Part shown: one piece after another, positions 27,201 through 36,187 of the stretch
Layout of the letters: the number at the start of each line of letters is the position of its first letter
Position numbering within the stretch: the first letter of the stretch is position 1
Assembly (NCBI RefSeq): GCF_003762835.1
Contig: NZ_RJWA01000002.1
Location: 682,001-746,000 of the forward strand
Direction: 5' to 3'
From: Micromonospora sp. HM5-17
GTDB taxonomy: Bacteria > Actinomycetota > Actinomycetes > Mycobacteriales > Micromonosporaceae
Length of the DNA stretch: 64,000 nucleotides
Program-made: the position numbers and the translations under genes
The notes under the pieces: model-generated
What the model was told of the DNA's origin: nothing
What the model saw: only the letters and a program-made list of their open reading frames with translations
The model's database searches: none

Positions 27201-27968
27201 CAGCGTGCCGCCGCCGACGTTCGCCCGAAGCGCGCCGTTGGCGTAGATGTCGTACCCGACCACCCCGACGTTGTCGGTGGAGGCGTTCCAGGTGAGCCGG
27301 ATCTGTCCGCTGGCGGGCTCGGTGTAGGCCAGATTCGTCGGTGCGGTGGGCGCCTGGGTGTCGGGGCCGCCGGTCGGGCCGTACACCTCGAACTCGGAGA
27401 GCTGGGCGGCGGGCCAGCCGGTGTTGGCGGTGACGTGCAGCCGGAGGTAGCGCGTGGTGGTTCTGGGGAGGGTGATGGTCACCGTGTTGCCGGTCGCCGG
27501 GTTGAAGGTGTAGCCGGTGGCGGCGACCAGGGTGGCGAGGTTGGCGGGGTTGTCCCCGTACTGGACCGAGAGGGTCTGGGTCCGGGTACCCCAGCCCGCG
27601 ATGGGCAGCTTGAGGACGAGCCGGTCGACGGTGCTGGCCGTGCCGAGGTCCGCCTGGATCCACTGGGGGAAGGCGTTGTTGGCGCTCTCCCAGTAGCTGG
27701 CCTGGTTGCCGTCGCCGGCGTTGGCCACCGGGTACTCCGGGTGGGAACTGCTGGCGGTGAGGGTGGCGGCCACGGCGAGCGCGGCGCGCTGGGGCGTGCC
27801 GGAGCCGGGGTCGGGACGGGCGGATGCGGGCGTGGGGGAGAGCGCCCCGGCGGTGAGGAGGAGGCCGGTGGCGAGCACGGTCGCGAACAGCCGCGGCCGG
27901 GCCGGCCGCCCGGTTGCCCGGTGCGGCCGGCGGGGACGGGGGGTTTCCGGTGGGGGTTGGTGGCTCAT
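24297..27968 (-). CDS. Secreted multidomain GH87 alpha-1,3-glucanase (mutanase/mycodextranase type)
   Basis: A 1,223-residue exported enzyme. It has an Arg-rich n-region, core FATVLATGLLLTAGAL and a likely cut after ASA. Domains in order: discoidin-like (F5/8C) at about 65-200, FN3 at 205-290, a second discoidin-like at 295-440, two CARDB-type Ig domains at 443-680, CBM6/35-like at 690-830 and a right-handed beta-helix GH87 catalytic domain at 850-1223. Candidate catalytic residues are D986 (FADAIN) and D1009/D1010 (NGDDAF). Their 23/24-residue spacing matches the three catalytic aspartates described for bacterial GH87 alpha-1,3-glucanases. The product likely breaks alpha-1,3-glucan of fungal walls or bacterial polymers. 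The ATG follows GAAGGAAGG. Confidence 0.88.
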   Translation of the reverse strand: MSHQPPPETPRPRRPHRATGRPARPRLFATVLATGLLLTAGALSPTPASARPDPGSGTPQRAALAVAATLTASSSHPEYPVANAGDGNQASYWESANNAFPQWIQADLGTASTVDRLVLKLPIAGWGTRTQTLSVQYGDNPANLATLVAATGYTFNPATGNTVTITLPRTTTRYLRLHVTANTGWPAAQLSEFEVYGPTGGPDTQAPTAPTNLAYTEPASGQIRLTWNASTDNVGVVGYDIYANGALRANVGGGTLTYTDNQPTSATVSYHVRARDAAGNLSPPSNAVTRTGSGGGTNLALNKPITASSTVHTFVAANANDGSVSTYWEGAGGAYPSVLTVQLGANAVINAVQVRLNPDPIWGPRTQTIQVLGREQNGGGFTSLSAATLYHFDPASGNSVTIPVSATVADVRLSITSNSGAPAGQVAEFIVLGTPAPNPDLTVTAATWSPANPVETDSVTLSATVRNAGTAASGATTVTFYLGTTRVGTANVGGLAAGATNTVSATVGPRNAGSYQLTARVDEDNTVVELNEANNAYTNPANLTVSPVASSDLVGTVSWSPSNPSNGSVVTFSVVIRNQGTIASAGGAHGVTVTLLNASGGTVRTLTGSYTGTIAAGASTAPINLGTWTAVNGRYTVRTVLAADGNELPVKQGNNSSDSPFFVGRGANLPYEMYEAEDGVLGGGAAIVGPNRTIGDLAGEASGRRAVTLNTTGAYVEWTTRAEANALVTRFSIPDAPGGGGITATLNIYVNGTFHKAIELTSRYAWLYGAEASPNNSPGSGGPRHIYDEANVLLNSSIPAGSRIRLQKDAANTTTYAIDFINTERVSPRPNPDPARYTTPAGFTHQDVQNALDRVRMDTTGTLVGVYLPPGTYSTSQKFDVYGKPVKVVGAGMWYTRFQTPPGQENTDAGFRVEGTANGSSFEHLAFFGNYTSRIDGPGKVWGELQNVSNLTFDNIWVEHTVCMFWGVHVSNITIKNSRIRNTFADAINMTNGSTNNLVSNVEGRGNGDDAFALFSATDAGGGANTGNVFENLTATLTWRAAGVAVYGGQNNTFRNLYIADQLTYPGITISSLDFGYPFVGFGPGLTRIENASVIRSGGHFWGAQTFPGIWVFSASRELRGIRVSDVDIVDPTYHGIMFQTKYTGGQPENPVTDTVFTNISISGAQRSGDEFDAKSGFGIWANEMPEPGQGPAVGSAVFTNLRMSNNYQNIRNTTSTFTITVN

Positions 27969-28472
27969 TGCCTTCCTTCGGCAGTGGTGGGAACCGACGC
28001 GGGTACTGCGCGGCGACCGGACCGGTCGGCGTCTGGTCCGGTCGCCGCTCGCCGCCGGAGGCGAGCGGATCGCCGCCCCGGCGGACGAGATCGCCGCCCG
28101 TCCGCCTGTCCGCTGCCGCCACGGCCCCCGCGAGGCCAGGTCCTCCCGGGCGGCCGGGAAGGGGTACGAGTGACTGTTCGAGAATTCCGGTTGTTGGGGC
28201 TGTATGTAGCAGCTCGCAGTCGGAAAGTTTCGCGAGATCGTTCAAATGTTGCAGACAGGCTACGGGTGAGTCAACAGCGCGGGACAGGTCCGCGTCGATC
28301 GCTGGCTCGACGAGCACGTCGACGTCCCGTACTCGGCGGACCGCTCGCTCGGGTGTGGACACCGCCCGGGTTCGGAATCGGGGGTGTTGCCGGACCGAGA
28401 CCGGTCTTCCGGTGCCTGGTTGGCGGGCGCGCCGGACACTGGACTGACACCCCCTGACCAAGGAGGGCGTCG
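27969..28472. other. Divergent intergenic region between GH87 gene and TIGR04222 gene
   Basis: A 504-base gap with no convincing gene. The part 28170-28260 is markedly AT-richer than its surroundings and contains the GAAAGTTTC palindrome. The rest is GC-rich and featureless to me. Confidence 0.6.
28223..28231. promoter_or_regulatory. GAAA-N-TTTC palindrome, candidate LacI-type operator
   Basis: GAAAGTTTC is a perfect 9-base palindrome. GAAANTTTC cores are known upstream of hemicellulase and glycosidase genes in actinomycetes, where LacI-family repressors bind. It lies about 255 bases before the GH87 start in the AT-rich part of the gap. Confidence 0.4.
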
Positions 28473-29342
28473 ATGTCGTACCGCTCGATCCCGCTCTTCG
28501 TCGGCGCCTACCTGGGACTGGCGGCCGTGGTCTTCGCTCTGGCGGCCGTGCACCGGCGCCGGGTGATTGCCGGACCGGTTCGGGTGCGGCCGGCCGACCT
28601 GCGCCCGGAGCAGGTCGGCTACCTGAACGCCGGAGCGCGGCTCGCCGTCTATGCCGCACTCACCCGGCTGCGCGCCGTGGGAGCCGTCCGGGTCGTCGGC
28701 CGGGGCCCGCGACTGCGGACGCCGCGTCCGCTGCCGGCTGACGCGACACCGCTGGAGAAGGCGGTGTACACGGCCGCGGGCGACCTGGTGACACAGCAGG
28801 GGCTGCGGGCCGACACCGCCGTCGTCGCGGCGGTCGGCGAGATTCGCGACGGCCTGGTGGAACTCGGGCTGCTGCTCGGTCCCCGTACCCGCCGGTCGGC
28901 GAGGCGTGGGGCCTGGGTGATGCTGGGCCTGGTGGCCGTCGGGGCCGTCCGCTGGACCCTCGGCCTGGGCGCCGGCCGGCCGAGCCTCTACAGCGGCCTC
29001 GCGACCCTGCTGGTCGCCGTCGGGTTCGTCGTCCTCGCCACGCGGATTCCCCGGGAGAGCGCCGCCGCCGGGGCGATGCTGGCCGAACTGCGCCGTGCCC
29101 ACCAGCACCTCCATCCCGACCAGCGCCCGGCGCTGGCCACGTACGGCCCCGCCGCCGCCGCGCTCGGTGTCGCGCTGTTCGGCACCGGGGTGCTGTGGTA
29201 CCTCGACCCGGTGATGGGCTCCGAGGCGCTCGCCGAACAGGCGGGGCTGGGTACCGGGCTGAGCGGCGCCGTCGGGGCGTCCTGCGGCGGCGGCTCGTAC
29301 GGCGGCGGGTGCGGGGGAGGAGGGTGCGGTGGGGGCGGGTGA
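28473..29342 (+). CDS. TIGR04222-type membrane protein with Gly/Cys-rich tail
   Basis: A 289-residue protein starting MSYRSIPLFVGAYLGLAAVV after an AAGGAGGG site. A first helix is followed by a conserved cytoplasmic domain (RPADLRPEQVGYLNAGARLAVYAAL; TPLEKAVYTAAG). Two helices lie near 147-190 and one near 235-250. The end is GASCGGGSYGGGCGGGGCGGGG. This matches the actinobacterial TIGR04222 family, whose members show such Gly/Cys tails. Function unknown. Confidence 0.8.
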   Translation: MSYRSIPLFVGAYLGLAAVVFALAAVHRRRVIAGPVRVRPADLRPEQVGYLNAGARLAVYAALTRLRAVGAVRVVGRGPRLRTPRPLPADATPLEKAVYTAAGDLVTQQGLRADTAVVAAVGEIRDGLVELGLLLGPRTRRSARRGAWVMLGLVAVGAVRWTLGLGAGRPSLYSGLATLLVAVGFVVLATRIPRESAAAGAMLAELRRAHQHLHPDQRPALATYGPAAAALGVALFGTGVLWYLDPVMGSEALAEQAGLGTGLSGAVGASCGGGSYGGGCGGGGCGGGG

Positions 29343-29411
29343 CCGGCCGCCGGGCCGGCGACGGCGGCGACGGGCCCACGAGACGCGTGATGATCCACTA
29401 CACTCCGCCAG

Positions 29412-29822
29412 ATGCAACGTGCCAAGGTCCACGTAGGCTTTATCCTGCTCTTTCTCCTTTCTCTCTTCGGACTGCTGCTCGCGGTGGTGACCGCGATCCT
29501 GATCGACTCTGAGTGCGGCTCGCCGAGCAAGGCGCAGGATCCGGCCTGCGACTACACGGCACGCAGCATGGAGACGACCTCCCTGGTCCTCGCCATCGGG
29601 AGCCTGACGACGATGGTCGCCGGGGTGGGATTCCAGGTCGGCCGTAACGTGGTGGCGTCGGCGGGGCACGCCGGCTTCCCCGCCACTGCGCCGGTCGCCG
29701 GCCCGCAGCCGGGGTCGGTCGCCCCGTCGATGCCGGCACCGCCCTCCGCGCCGGGCGGGCGGCAGCCGTATCCGTCGGTGCCCGGTCCCGTCTCCGGCCC
29801 CGGGCACCAGCCGTACGCCTGA
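29412..29822 (+). CDS. Small two-helix membrane protein with Pro-rich tail
   Basis: A 136-residue protein. Helix one is HVGFILLFLLSLFGLLLAVVT and helix two is TTSLVLAIGSLTTMVAGVGF. The short outside loop between them has two cysteines (SECGSPS, PACDYTA) likely disulfide-bonded. The C-terminal 55 residues are a disordered Pro/Gly/Gln tail. No known family. It follows the TIGR04222 gene on the same strand with a 69-base gap. Confidence 0.65.
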   Translation: MQRAKVHVGFILLFLLSLFGLLLAVVTAILIDSECGSPSKAQDPACDYTARSMETTSLVLAIGSLTTMVAGVGFQVGRNVVASAGHAGFPATAPVAGPQPGSVAPSMPAPPSAPGGRQPYPSVPGPVSGPGHQPYA

Positions 29823-29973
29823 GCGGCCTGGACGCCGCTGCGGTGTGGCCCACGAGGGACCGGCGGACGATCCGAAGGGAGACCCGTGGACCACCTCGGG
29901 GTGCCGGTGGGGATCGGCGCGGCAGTGGCCCAGCGGTACGGCCCCGCATCGCTCGGCAGGGGCGGGCGACAGG

Positions 29974-30522
29974 TCACGCTCCGGACGCCCGCCGGCCCGG
30001 GTCACGCCGCCAGGCACGCAGCCGGTGATACGCCGCCAACCCGTCCGGCACCCACGTCCACTCGGGCAGTCGCGCCTCCAGTTCCGTCTCCGTGAGGAAC
30101 GCGTGCCAGGCGACCTCCTCCGGCTGTGGGTGCACCGGCTGGTCGCACCGCACCTCGTAGACGGCCGACCACCAGGCGTGCTCCGGTGTCTCGTAGAGGA
30201 ACCGGAACAGCGGCGTCGGGGCGGGCAGCCCCTCGACGCCCAACTCCTCCTCGGCCTCGCGGCGCGCCGCCTCGTCGTACGTCTCGCCGGCCCCGACCAC
30301 GCCACCGACGAACATGTCGTACGCCGACGGGAAGACGAGCTTCCGTGCCGTCCGCCGGTGCACGAAGATCCGGTCGGCCGCGTCCCGGACCAGCACGAAC
30401 GCGGTACGGTGCCGGAGTCGGCGGGCGTACGCCTCGGCGCGCCGCGCCTGCCCCACCACCCGGTCCCGCTCGTCGACGATGTCCAACAGCTCGTCCGCCG
30501 ACCGCGCCGCCTGGTCTGTCAC
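29974..30522 (-). CDS. Nudix hydrolase (isopentenyl-isomerase-like/YfcD type)
   Basis: A 182-residue protein from GTG 30522. It begins with ELLDIVDERDRVVGQARRAEAY and the segment RHRTAFVLVRDAADRIFVHRR. These are typical of the IDI/YfcD branch of Nudix proteins. The Nudix box is GVVGAGETYDEAARREAEEELGV, complete with the REAEEELG core. It hydrolyses a nucleoside-diphosphate-linked or similar pyrophosphate with Mg2+, but the substrate is not predictable. It lies downstream of the MarR-GNAT gene on the same strand. Confidence 0.87.
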   Translation of the reverse strand: MTDQAARSADELLDIVDERDRVVGQARRAEAYARRLRHRTAFVLVRDAADRIFVHRRTARKLVFPSAYDMFVGGVVGAGETYDEAARREAEEELGVEGLPAPTPLFRFLYETPEHAWWSAVYEVRCDQPVHPQPEEVAWHAFLTETELEARLPEWTWVPDGLAAYHRLRAWRRDPGRRASGA

Positions 30523-30619
30523 AGACCCATCCAACCAGCCGCCGGTCCCGTCTTCCACCGGCTCATCCGGTCTCGGGGCGGCAGGGCGCCGTCGTCGTAC
30601 CGGATATCTGGCATCGGCG

Positions 30620-31543
30620 TCACAGCCGCCGCCACCACGTCTGCTCCACCAGGTCGTGGCCGAAGCTGTGGTGTGGAGCCTGGTCGCGCAGTTCGAACCC
30701 GGCCTTCTCGTAGATCCGCCGCGCGTCGGTGAGAACGTCGTTGGTCCAGAGCATGATCTCCCGGTATCCCGCGGCGCGGGCGAAGCGCAGGCACTCGTCG
30801 ACGAGCCGGCTGCCGATGCCCAGGCCGCGGGCGTGCGGCTCCACGAGCAGCAGCCGCAGCTGGGCCACCGCGTCATCGCGGCGTACGCAGAACACGCAGC
30901 CGACGGGCTCGCCGTCGAGTTCGGCGATCCAGGCGTTCTCCCGCCGGGGATCGCGGTCGGTGAGGTAGTCGGCGACGATCCGGGCCACCAGCGCCTCGAA
31001 GCTGTCGTCCCAGCCGTACTCCTCGGCGTACCGCGCGCCGTGCCGGTGCACCACCCATCCGGCGTCGCCGGGCCGTAGCGCCCGAAGCAGGTACGCGCGC
31101 GGCGTCGGCGTCGGGCCGAGCACCGTCCGGATGGTCCGCATCGCCTCGACGAGCTGCCGGCGGGCCGTCTCGGAGAGTCCGGACAGCAGGGCGACGACCT
31201 GGGCGTCGGAGCGCTCGTTCAGCATCTCGTACGCAGCCCGGCCGGTCTCGGTGAGCGTGACCACCTGCCGCCGGGCGTCCTGCGGGGACCGGACCCGGGT
31301 CACCAGGCCGTTGCCGGTGAACCGGGCGAGGATCCGACTCAGGTAGCCGGCGTCGAGGGAGAGATCGCGGCGGAGGTCGGCCACGTCGGTGGGGCCCCGT
31401 TGCGCCAGCTCGAAGATCACCCGGGCCTCGGTGAGCGAGTACGGCGTGTGCAGCAGTCCCTCGTCGAGGAGGCCGATGATCCGCGTGTAGAAGCGGTTGA
31501 ACTCCCGGACGGTGGTGACCTGGTCGGGCCGCGGCACGGTCAT
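30620..31543 (-). CDS. MarR-type regulator fused to GNAT acetyltransferase
   Basis: A 307-residue two-domain protein. Residues 1-145 are a MarR winged helix (LTEARVIFELAQRGPTDVADLRRDLSLDAGYLSRILARF, wing SPQDARRQVVTLTETG). Residues 150-307 are a GNAT domain with the acetyl-CoA motif LLVEPHARGLGIGSRLVDECLRFA and the C-terminal IYEKAGFEL. This fusion is a recognised bacterial architecture. The regulator half is likely autoregulatory through the palindrome just upstream. The acetyl acceptor is unknown. Confidence 0.9.
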   Translation of the reverse strand: MTVPRPDQVTTVREFNRFYTRIIGLLDEGLLHTPYSLTEARVIFELAQRGPTDVADLRRDLSLDAGYLSRILARFTGNGLVTRVRSPQDARRQVVTLTETGRAAYEMLNERSDAQVVALLSGLSETARRQLVEAMRTIRTVLGPTPTPRAYLLRALRPGDAGWVVHRHGARYAEEYGWDDSFEALVARIVADYLTDRDPRRENAWIAELDGEPVGCVFCVRRDDAVAQLRLLLVEPHARGLGIGSRLVDECLRFARAAGYREIMLWTNDVLTDARRIYEKAGFELRDQAPHHSFGHDLVEQTWWRRL

Positions 31544-31564
31544 GTGACCACCTCAACTAAACCC

Positions 31565-31577
31565 TTGACTAAGGCAA
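31565..31577 (-). promoter_or_regulatory. MarR operator TTGNCTNAGNCAA
   Basis: TTGACTAAGGCAA is a near-perfect palindrome (TTG.CT / AG.CAA) located 22-34 bases before the MarR-GNAT start. It abuts the -10 hexamer and covers the expected start of transcription, an autorepression layout. Confidence 0.6.
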
Positions 31578-31605
31578 CTATGTGCCCGGGCGACCCGGCT
31601 GTCAA
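31577..31605 (-). promoter_or_regulatory. Promoter of the MarR-GNAT gene
   Basis: On the minus strand TTGACA (31605-31600) and CATAGT (31582-31577) are separated by exactly 17 bases. Confidence 0.65.
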
Positions 31606-31670
31606 GGGCCGATCACGACGGCGCCGGCCGTGGCTGGCCGGTCACGGGTGGTCAGGGTGCTGCCCGGCGG

Positions 31671-34049
31671 TCAGCGGCCGTGCCACCGCCAGTCGGCGAC
31701 CATCGGCGCGTCCTCGCCGTAGCGGCGGGTGTGGTCGCGGCACTCCTGACGCGCGTCGACCATGGCCTGACGGAGGTGGGCGGCCCGGGCGGCGAGGCCG
31801 GGGACGCGGTCGATGACGTCGATGACGAGATGGAAGCGGTCGAGGTCGTTCAGCATGACCATGTCGAAGGGCGTGGTGGTGGTGCCCTCCTCCCGGTAGC
31901 CGCGCACGTGGAGATTGGCGTGGTTGGCGCGCCGGTAGGTGAGGCGGTGGATCAGCCACGGGTAGCCGTGGTACGCGAAGATCACCGGGCGGTCTCGGGT
32001 GAAGAGGGTGTCGAACTGCGCGTCGGGGAGCCCGTGCGGGTGGGCGGTCTCCGGTTGCAGACGCATCAGGTCGACGACGTTGACGACCCGCACCCGCAGC
32101 TCCGGCAGGTACTGGCGGAGCAGGTCGGCGGCGGCGAGGGTCTCCAGGGTCGGTACGTCGCCGGCACAGGCGAGCACCACGTCGGGCTCGCTGCCTCCGT
32201 CGGTACTGGCCCAGTCCCAGATGCCGAGGCCGCGCCGGCAGTGCAGCACCGCGTCCCTCATCGACAGCCAGGTCGGCGCCGCCTGCTTGCCGGCGATGAC
32301 GACGTTGACGTAGTGCCGACTGCGGAGGCAGTGGTCCATGGTGCAGAGCAGGGTGTTGGCGTCCGGCGGCAGATAGATGCGGACGACCTCGGCCTTCTTG
32401 TTCGCGACGTGGTCGATGAAGCCGGGGTCCTGGTGCGAGAAGCCGTTGTGGTCCTGACGCCAGACGTGGCTGGTGAGCAGGTAGTTGAGCGAGGCGATCG
32501 GGCGGCGCCAGGGGATGTCGCGGGTGACCTTGAGCCACTTGGCGTGCTGGTTGACCATCGAGTCGACGATGTGGACGAACGCCTCGTAGCTGGTGAAGAC
32601 GCCGTGCCGACCGGTGAGCAGGTAACCCTCCAGCCATCCCTGGCAGAGGTGCTCGGAGAGGACCTCCATGGTCCGCCCCTCCGGGGCGAGGTGTTCGTCG
32701 CCCGGCTCGATCTCGCCCAGGAACGCCCGGTCGGTCGCCTCGAAGGTCGCGGCGAGGCCGTTGGACTCGACCTCGTCGGGGCCGAAGAGCCGGAACCGGT
32801 CCGGGTTGGCCCGGATCACGTCCCGGATCCAGGGACCGAGCATCCCGGTCGAGCTGACCAGGGGCTCGCCGGGGGCCTCGACCGACACGGCGTACTCACG
32901 GAAGTCCGGCAGGACCAGGTCCCGGAGCAGCTCTCCGCCGTTGGCGTGCGGGTTCGCGCTCATCCGCCGGTCGCCGCGGGGGACCAGCGCGGAGAGTGCC
33001 GGCACGGGCGCGCCGGTCGCGTCGAAGAGTTCCTCCGGCCGGTACGACCGTAGCCAGCGCTCCAGCTCGGCCCGGTGCGCCGGATCGTCCCGGACACCGG
33101 GGAGCGGGACCTGGTGCGAGTGGAACGTCCCCTCGACCCGTACGCCGTCGACCTCCCTCGGGCCGGTCCAGCCCTTCGGCGTACGGAGCACGATCATCGG
33201 CCAGCGCGGTCGCTCGACCGGGCCGCCGCCGCGCACCCGGCGTTGGATCCCGGCGATGTCGTCAAGTACCTGGTCGAGGGTGGCGGCGAGGTCGCGGTGC
33301 ACCTGTCTCGGCTGGTCACCGGCGACGACGTACGGCTGGTAGCCGAAACCGCGCAGGATCCCGACCAGGTCCGGCTCCGGGATCCGGGAGAAGGTCGTCG
33401 GATTGGCGATCTTGAAGCCGTTGAGGTGCAGGATCGGCAGCACCGCCCCGTCTCGGGCCGGATTGAGGAAGAGCGTGGAGAGCCAGCTGCCGGCGAGCGG
33501 CCCGGTCTCCGCCTCCCCGTCGCCGATCACGCAGGCCACCGTCAGGTCCGGGTTGTCGAAGGCGGCGCCGTACGCGTGCATCAGCGCGTAGCCCAGCTCG
33601 CCGCCCTCGTGGATCGACCCCGGGACGTCCGCCGTGACGTGACTCGGCACCCCGCCCGGAAACGAGAACTGCCGGAACAGCCGGGCCATCCCGGCCTCGT
33701 CCCGGCCCACCGACGGATACCGCTCGGTGAACGTCCCCTCCAGCCAGGTGTTCGCGATGATCGCCGGAGCGCCGTGACCCGGGCCGGTCACCAGCATCAT
33801 GTTCAGGTCGCGGGCGACGATGGCCCGGTTGAGGTGAACGTAGATCAGGTTGAGCCCCGGGTCGGTGCCCCAGTGGCCGAGCAGCCGGGGCTTGACGTGC
33901 TCCGGTCTCAGCGGCTCGCGCAGCAGCGGGTTCGCCATCAGGTAGATCTGCCCGACGCTGAGATAGTTGGCGGCTCGCCAGTACGCGTCGATCCGGTCCA
34001 GCTCGTCGTCGGTGAGCCGGACCCCCGGGTCCAGCGAGGTCTTGGTCAT
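31671..34049 (-). CDS. Phosphoketolase (XFP family)
   Basis: A 792-residue thiamine-diphosphate enzyme, the normal length for the family. It cleaves xylulose-5-P and/or fructose-6-P with phosphate into acetyl-P plus glyceraldehyde-3-P or erythrose-4-P. The start is ATG 34049, six bases after GGAGGG. Visible motifs are [31 protein letters not shown], the ThDP/Mg motif [34 protein letters not shown] and HQDPGFIDH...[11 protein letters not shown]. Upstream on the same strand, 88 bases away, is a universal stress protein gene. The pair may be co-transcribed, and phosphoketolase/Usp neighbours are common in actinobacteria. Confidence 0.94.
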   Translation of the reverse strand: MTKTSLDPGVRLTDDELDRIDAYWRAANYLSVGQIYLMANPLLREPLRPEHVKPRLLGHWGTDPGLNLIYVHLNRAIVARDLNMMLVTGPGHGAPAIIANTWLEGTFTERYPSVGRDEAGMARLFRQFSFPGGVPSHVTADVPGSIHEGGELGYALMHAYGAAFDNPDLTVACVIGDGEAETGPLAGSWLSTLFLNPARDGAVLPILHLNGFKIANPTTFSRIPEPDLVGILRGFGYQPYVVAGDQPRQVHRDLAATLDQVLDDIAGIQRRVRGGGPVERPRWPMIVLRTPKGWTGPREVDGVRVEGTFHSHQVPLPGVRDDPAHRAELERWLRSYRPEELFDATGAPVPALSALVPRGDRRMSANPHANGGELLRDLVLPDFREYAVSVEAPGEPLVSSTGMLGPWIRDVIRANPDRFRLFGPDEVESNGLAATFEATDRAFLGEIEPGDEHLAPEGRTMEVLSEHLCQGWLEGYLLTGRHGVFTSYEAFVHIVDSMVNQHAKWLKVTRDIPWRRPIASLNYLLTSHVWRQDHNGFSHQDPGFIDHVANKKAEVVRIYLPPDANTLLCTMDHCLRSRHYVNVVIAGKQAAPTWLSMRDAVLHCRRGLGIWDWASTDGGSEPDVVLACAGDVPTLETLAAADLLRQYLPELRVRVVNVVDLMRLQPETAHPHGLPDAQFDTLFTRDRPVIFAYHGYPWLIHRLTYRRANHANLHVRGYREEGTTTTPFDMVMLNDLDRFHLVIDVIDRVPGLAARAAHLRQAMVDARQECRDHTRRYGEDAPMVADWRWHGR

Positions 34050-34137
34050 GTGAGCCCTCCTGAGCCCTCCCGGGCGCTCCCGTTCCCTGCCGAGATCCAC
34101 CCCTCGGCATGGCCGGTCCCGTCCCGGACGCGCGGGT

Positions 34138-34986
34138 TCATTCCTGGATGTACAGGCCGTGCCTGCTGCGAACGACGATCACCGGCGCCGGCGAGTGGTA
34201 CAGCATCGACTGGCTCACCGCACCGAGCATGCCGCGCCACGGCTCCTCGCCCCGGGCGCTGACCACCACGACCTCGGCCCGCCGCGCCTCCTCGACCAGC
34301 GTGTCCTCCGGCGCCCCGGCACGGACGTGCTGCTCGACCCGGACCGACGGGTACTTCCGTTGCCAGGGCGCCACCGTCTCGGCCAGTTGGTCGGCCATCT
34401 CCGGCGGGACGCTGGTGGTCCGGTCGTCCGGGTCCCATACCTGCACCACGACCAGCTCGGCCGACCGGCGCGAGGCGGCGTCGAAGGCGAAGTCGAGGGC
34501 GCAGAGCGAGCTGACGGAGCCGTCCACCCCGACCAGCACGGGCCCGGGCGCCGGGAGTTGTTCCCGGGCCACCAGCACGCTGCACCCGGCTCGGGCGGCG
34601 AGCTGGACGGCGACGGCGTCGTTGTTGGCTGGCACCTTGGGGTTCTGGGTCAACCCGCCGTCGCCGACGACAAGCAGGGCGGCGGCGCCCGACTCGCGCA
34701 GCAGCGTGGTGACGACCGGGCCCTCGATGAGCGCGGCCGTCACGGTGAGGTTCGGCTGAGCCCCGGTGGCGGTGGCGATCGCCCGTTCGAGCAGCTCCTC
34801 GGCGGGCTTCCGAGGCTCCTCCGGCATCGGCTCCATCGGGTCGGCGACCCAGTTGAACGTGTGCACGATGCGCAGCGGCCGAGAGTGGAGGGCGGCCTCC
34901 CGCGCGGCCAGGCGGACCGCGGTCATGCTGAGCGGGGAGTCGTCGACTCCGACCACGACGACCGGCTTCGCTGCCGCGTCACCCAC
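34138..34986 (-). CDS. Tandem universal stress protein (UspA domains)
   Basis: A 282-residue protein with two Usp domains (about 8-140 and 148-282). Each starts with a VVGVD(D/G)S strand, and the second carries the ATP-loop-like [22 protein letters not shown]. The start is GTG at 34986. It is upstream of phosphoketolase, so it is probably the first gene of the unit. Family members bind ATP or act under stress, hypoxia or stationary phase. The exact role is unknown. Confidence 0.88.
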   Translation of the reverse strand: MGDAAAKPVVVVGVDDSPLSMTAVRLAAREAALHSRPLRIVHTFNWVADPMEPMPEEPRKPAEELLERAIATATGAQPNLTVTAALIEGPVVTTLLRESGAAALLVVGDGGLTQNPKVPANNDAVAVQLAARAGCSVLVAREQLPAPGPVLVGVDGSVSSLCALDFAFDAASRRSAELVVVQVWDPDDRTTSVPPEMADQLAETVAPWQRKYPSVRVEQHVRAGAPEDTLVEEARRAEVVVVSARGEEPWRGMLGAVSQSMLYHSPAPVIVVRSRHGLYIQE

Positions 34987-35102
34987 GGGCGTTCACCGGG
35001 TCCGGCCCGTCCATCAGCCGCGTCGCGACGCGGAACGTCCACTCACAGGCCGAGGATATCGAGGTGACTTGCCGGATGTACCCGATTCGACCGGTTGAGT
35101 CA

Positions 35103-35141
35103 GGCGAGCCAGTCGGCTCGCCCACGCTCAGCCGGCGTGGG
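35103..35141 (-). terminator. Two adjacent hairpins downstream of the PP2C gene
   Basis: GGCGAGCC/GGCTCGCC (8-base stem, 4-base loop AGTC) is followed at once by CCCACGC/GCGTGGG (7-base stem, 7-base loop), the two sharing two bases. Without a T-tract they resemble the GC-rich terminators of actinomycetes. Confidence 0.55.
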
Positions 35142-35194
35142 CCCGGAGCACGTGCCGTGGTGTGGCTCTGGGCTCGGTTCGGCCTCGCCGCGAA

Positions 35195-36187
35195 TCACTC
35201 GGCGTGGACCCGGAGCACCGCGACGGTGGCGTTGTCCCGCCCGCCCGCCGCGAGCGTGTCCGCGAGGATGCCCCGGACCAGCTCACCCGGGCGGCCCGAC
35301 CCGCCGAGCCGGCTCGCCAGCCGATGGTAGTCGAGCTGTTCGGCGACCCCGTCCGTGCAGACGCAGTAGACGTCTCCGGGACGGAGCGAGACGTGCAGCA
35401 GGTCCGGTTCCGGGGCGTCGGGGTGGCCGATGTACCGGGTGAGCCGGTACCGCGCCGTCGCGGCCTCGGCCGAGTCGGCCGGGTACCAGCCGTAGATCGC
35501 GCCGAGCCAGGCGGCGGTGTGGTCGACGGTGAGCAGTTCGAGCAGTCCGTCACGGAGCCGGTAGGCGCGGGAGTCGCCGAGCTGCACGATCCAGGCGTAC
35601 GCCCCGGTGGGGGTGACCGACGCGGGCGGCCCGCTCACCGGTGCCGTGCGGGTGGCCGGCAGGGCGCGTCCGGACCACCCGCCGGGGTCGGTCTCGACCG
35701 GTCTGGCCCAGTGCCGGCCACGAGAGGCGTACTCGTACGGGTAATCCTCCGGCAACCCGTGCCGGGGCGCGTGGCCGGACGACGCGGCGTACGTCTCGAC
35801 CGGCGTCACGACCAGCGCGGTGAGGGTGCAGCCGGTCAGCTCGCCCAGTTCGCGGCCGGCCGCGCGGACCCGGGACTGTGCCTCCGCGACGGCGGCGCGG
35901 AGCAGGTCGGGGCCGAGGTCGGGGCCGGCCGCCCGGACCGCCGCCACGAGGGTCTCCATCGCGGTGCTGCCTGCGACCGCGCTGCCCTCGCCGTCACCCA
36001 TGCCGTCGGCCACCGCCACGAACGGCATCCGCGGATCGACGTGCAGGACGTCGAAGTTGGCCCGGTACCGGTGGCCGACCCGGGTGCCGCCGGCGACCTC
36101 GAGCCGGTGGCCGGCGTGGTGGAAGGTGCGGGTGACGTCGCCCTCGCCGGGCATCTGGTCCGGACCCGTCACAGGGCTTCGGTGCAT
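35195..36187 (-). CDS. PP2C-family serine/threonine protein phosphatase
   Basis: A 330-residue phosphatase with the metal-binding motifs FVAVADGMGDGEGSA, VQLGDSRAYRLRDG, CVCTDGVAEQLD and RDNATVAVLRV. An insertion of about 60 residues (about 130-195, Pro/Gly/Arg-rich) interrupts the core. No membrane segment is present. A TAACCT hexamer lies exactly seven bases before the ATG, so the transcript may be leaderless. It likely reverses Ser/Thr kinase signalling. No kinase gene is in view. Confidence 0.88.
   Translation of the reverse strand: MHRSPVTGPDQMPGEGDVTRTFHHAGHRLEVAGGTRVGHRYRANFDVLHVDPRMPFVAVADGMGDGEGSAVAGSTAMETLVAAVRAAGPDLGPDLLRAAVAEAQSRVRAAGRELGELTGCTLTALVVTPVETYAASSGHAPRHGLPEDYPYEYASRGRHWARPVETDPGGWSGRALPATRTAPVSGPPASVTPTGAYAWIVQLGDSRAYRLRDGLLELLTVDHTAAWLGAIYGWYPADSAEAATARYRLTRYIGHPDAPEPDLLHVSLRPGDVYCVCTDGVAEQLDYHRLASRLGGSGRPGELVRGILADTLAAGGRDNATVAVLRVHAE

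Noticed and set aside
23550-28457. A 1,635-residue open frame on the plus strand opposite the GH87 gene
   Set aside because: It is a GC-biased shadow. The minus strand encodes a coherent GH87 protein with signal peptide and all domains, while this frame shows only Arg/Gly/Val-rich low-complexity sequence.
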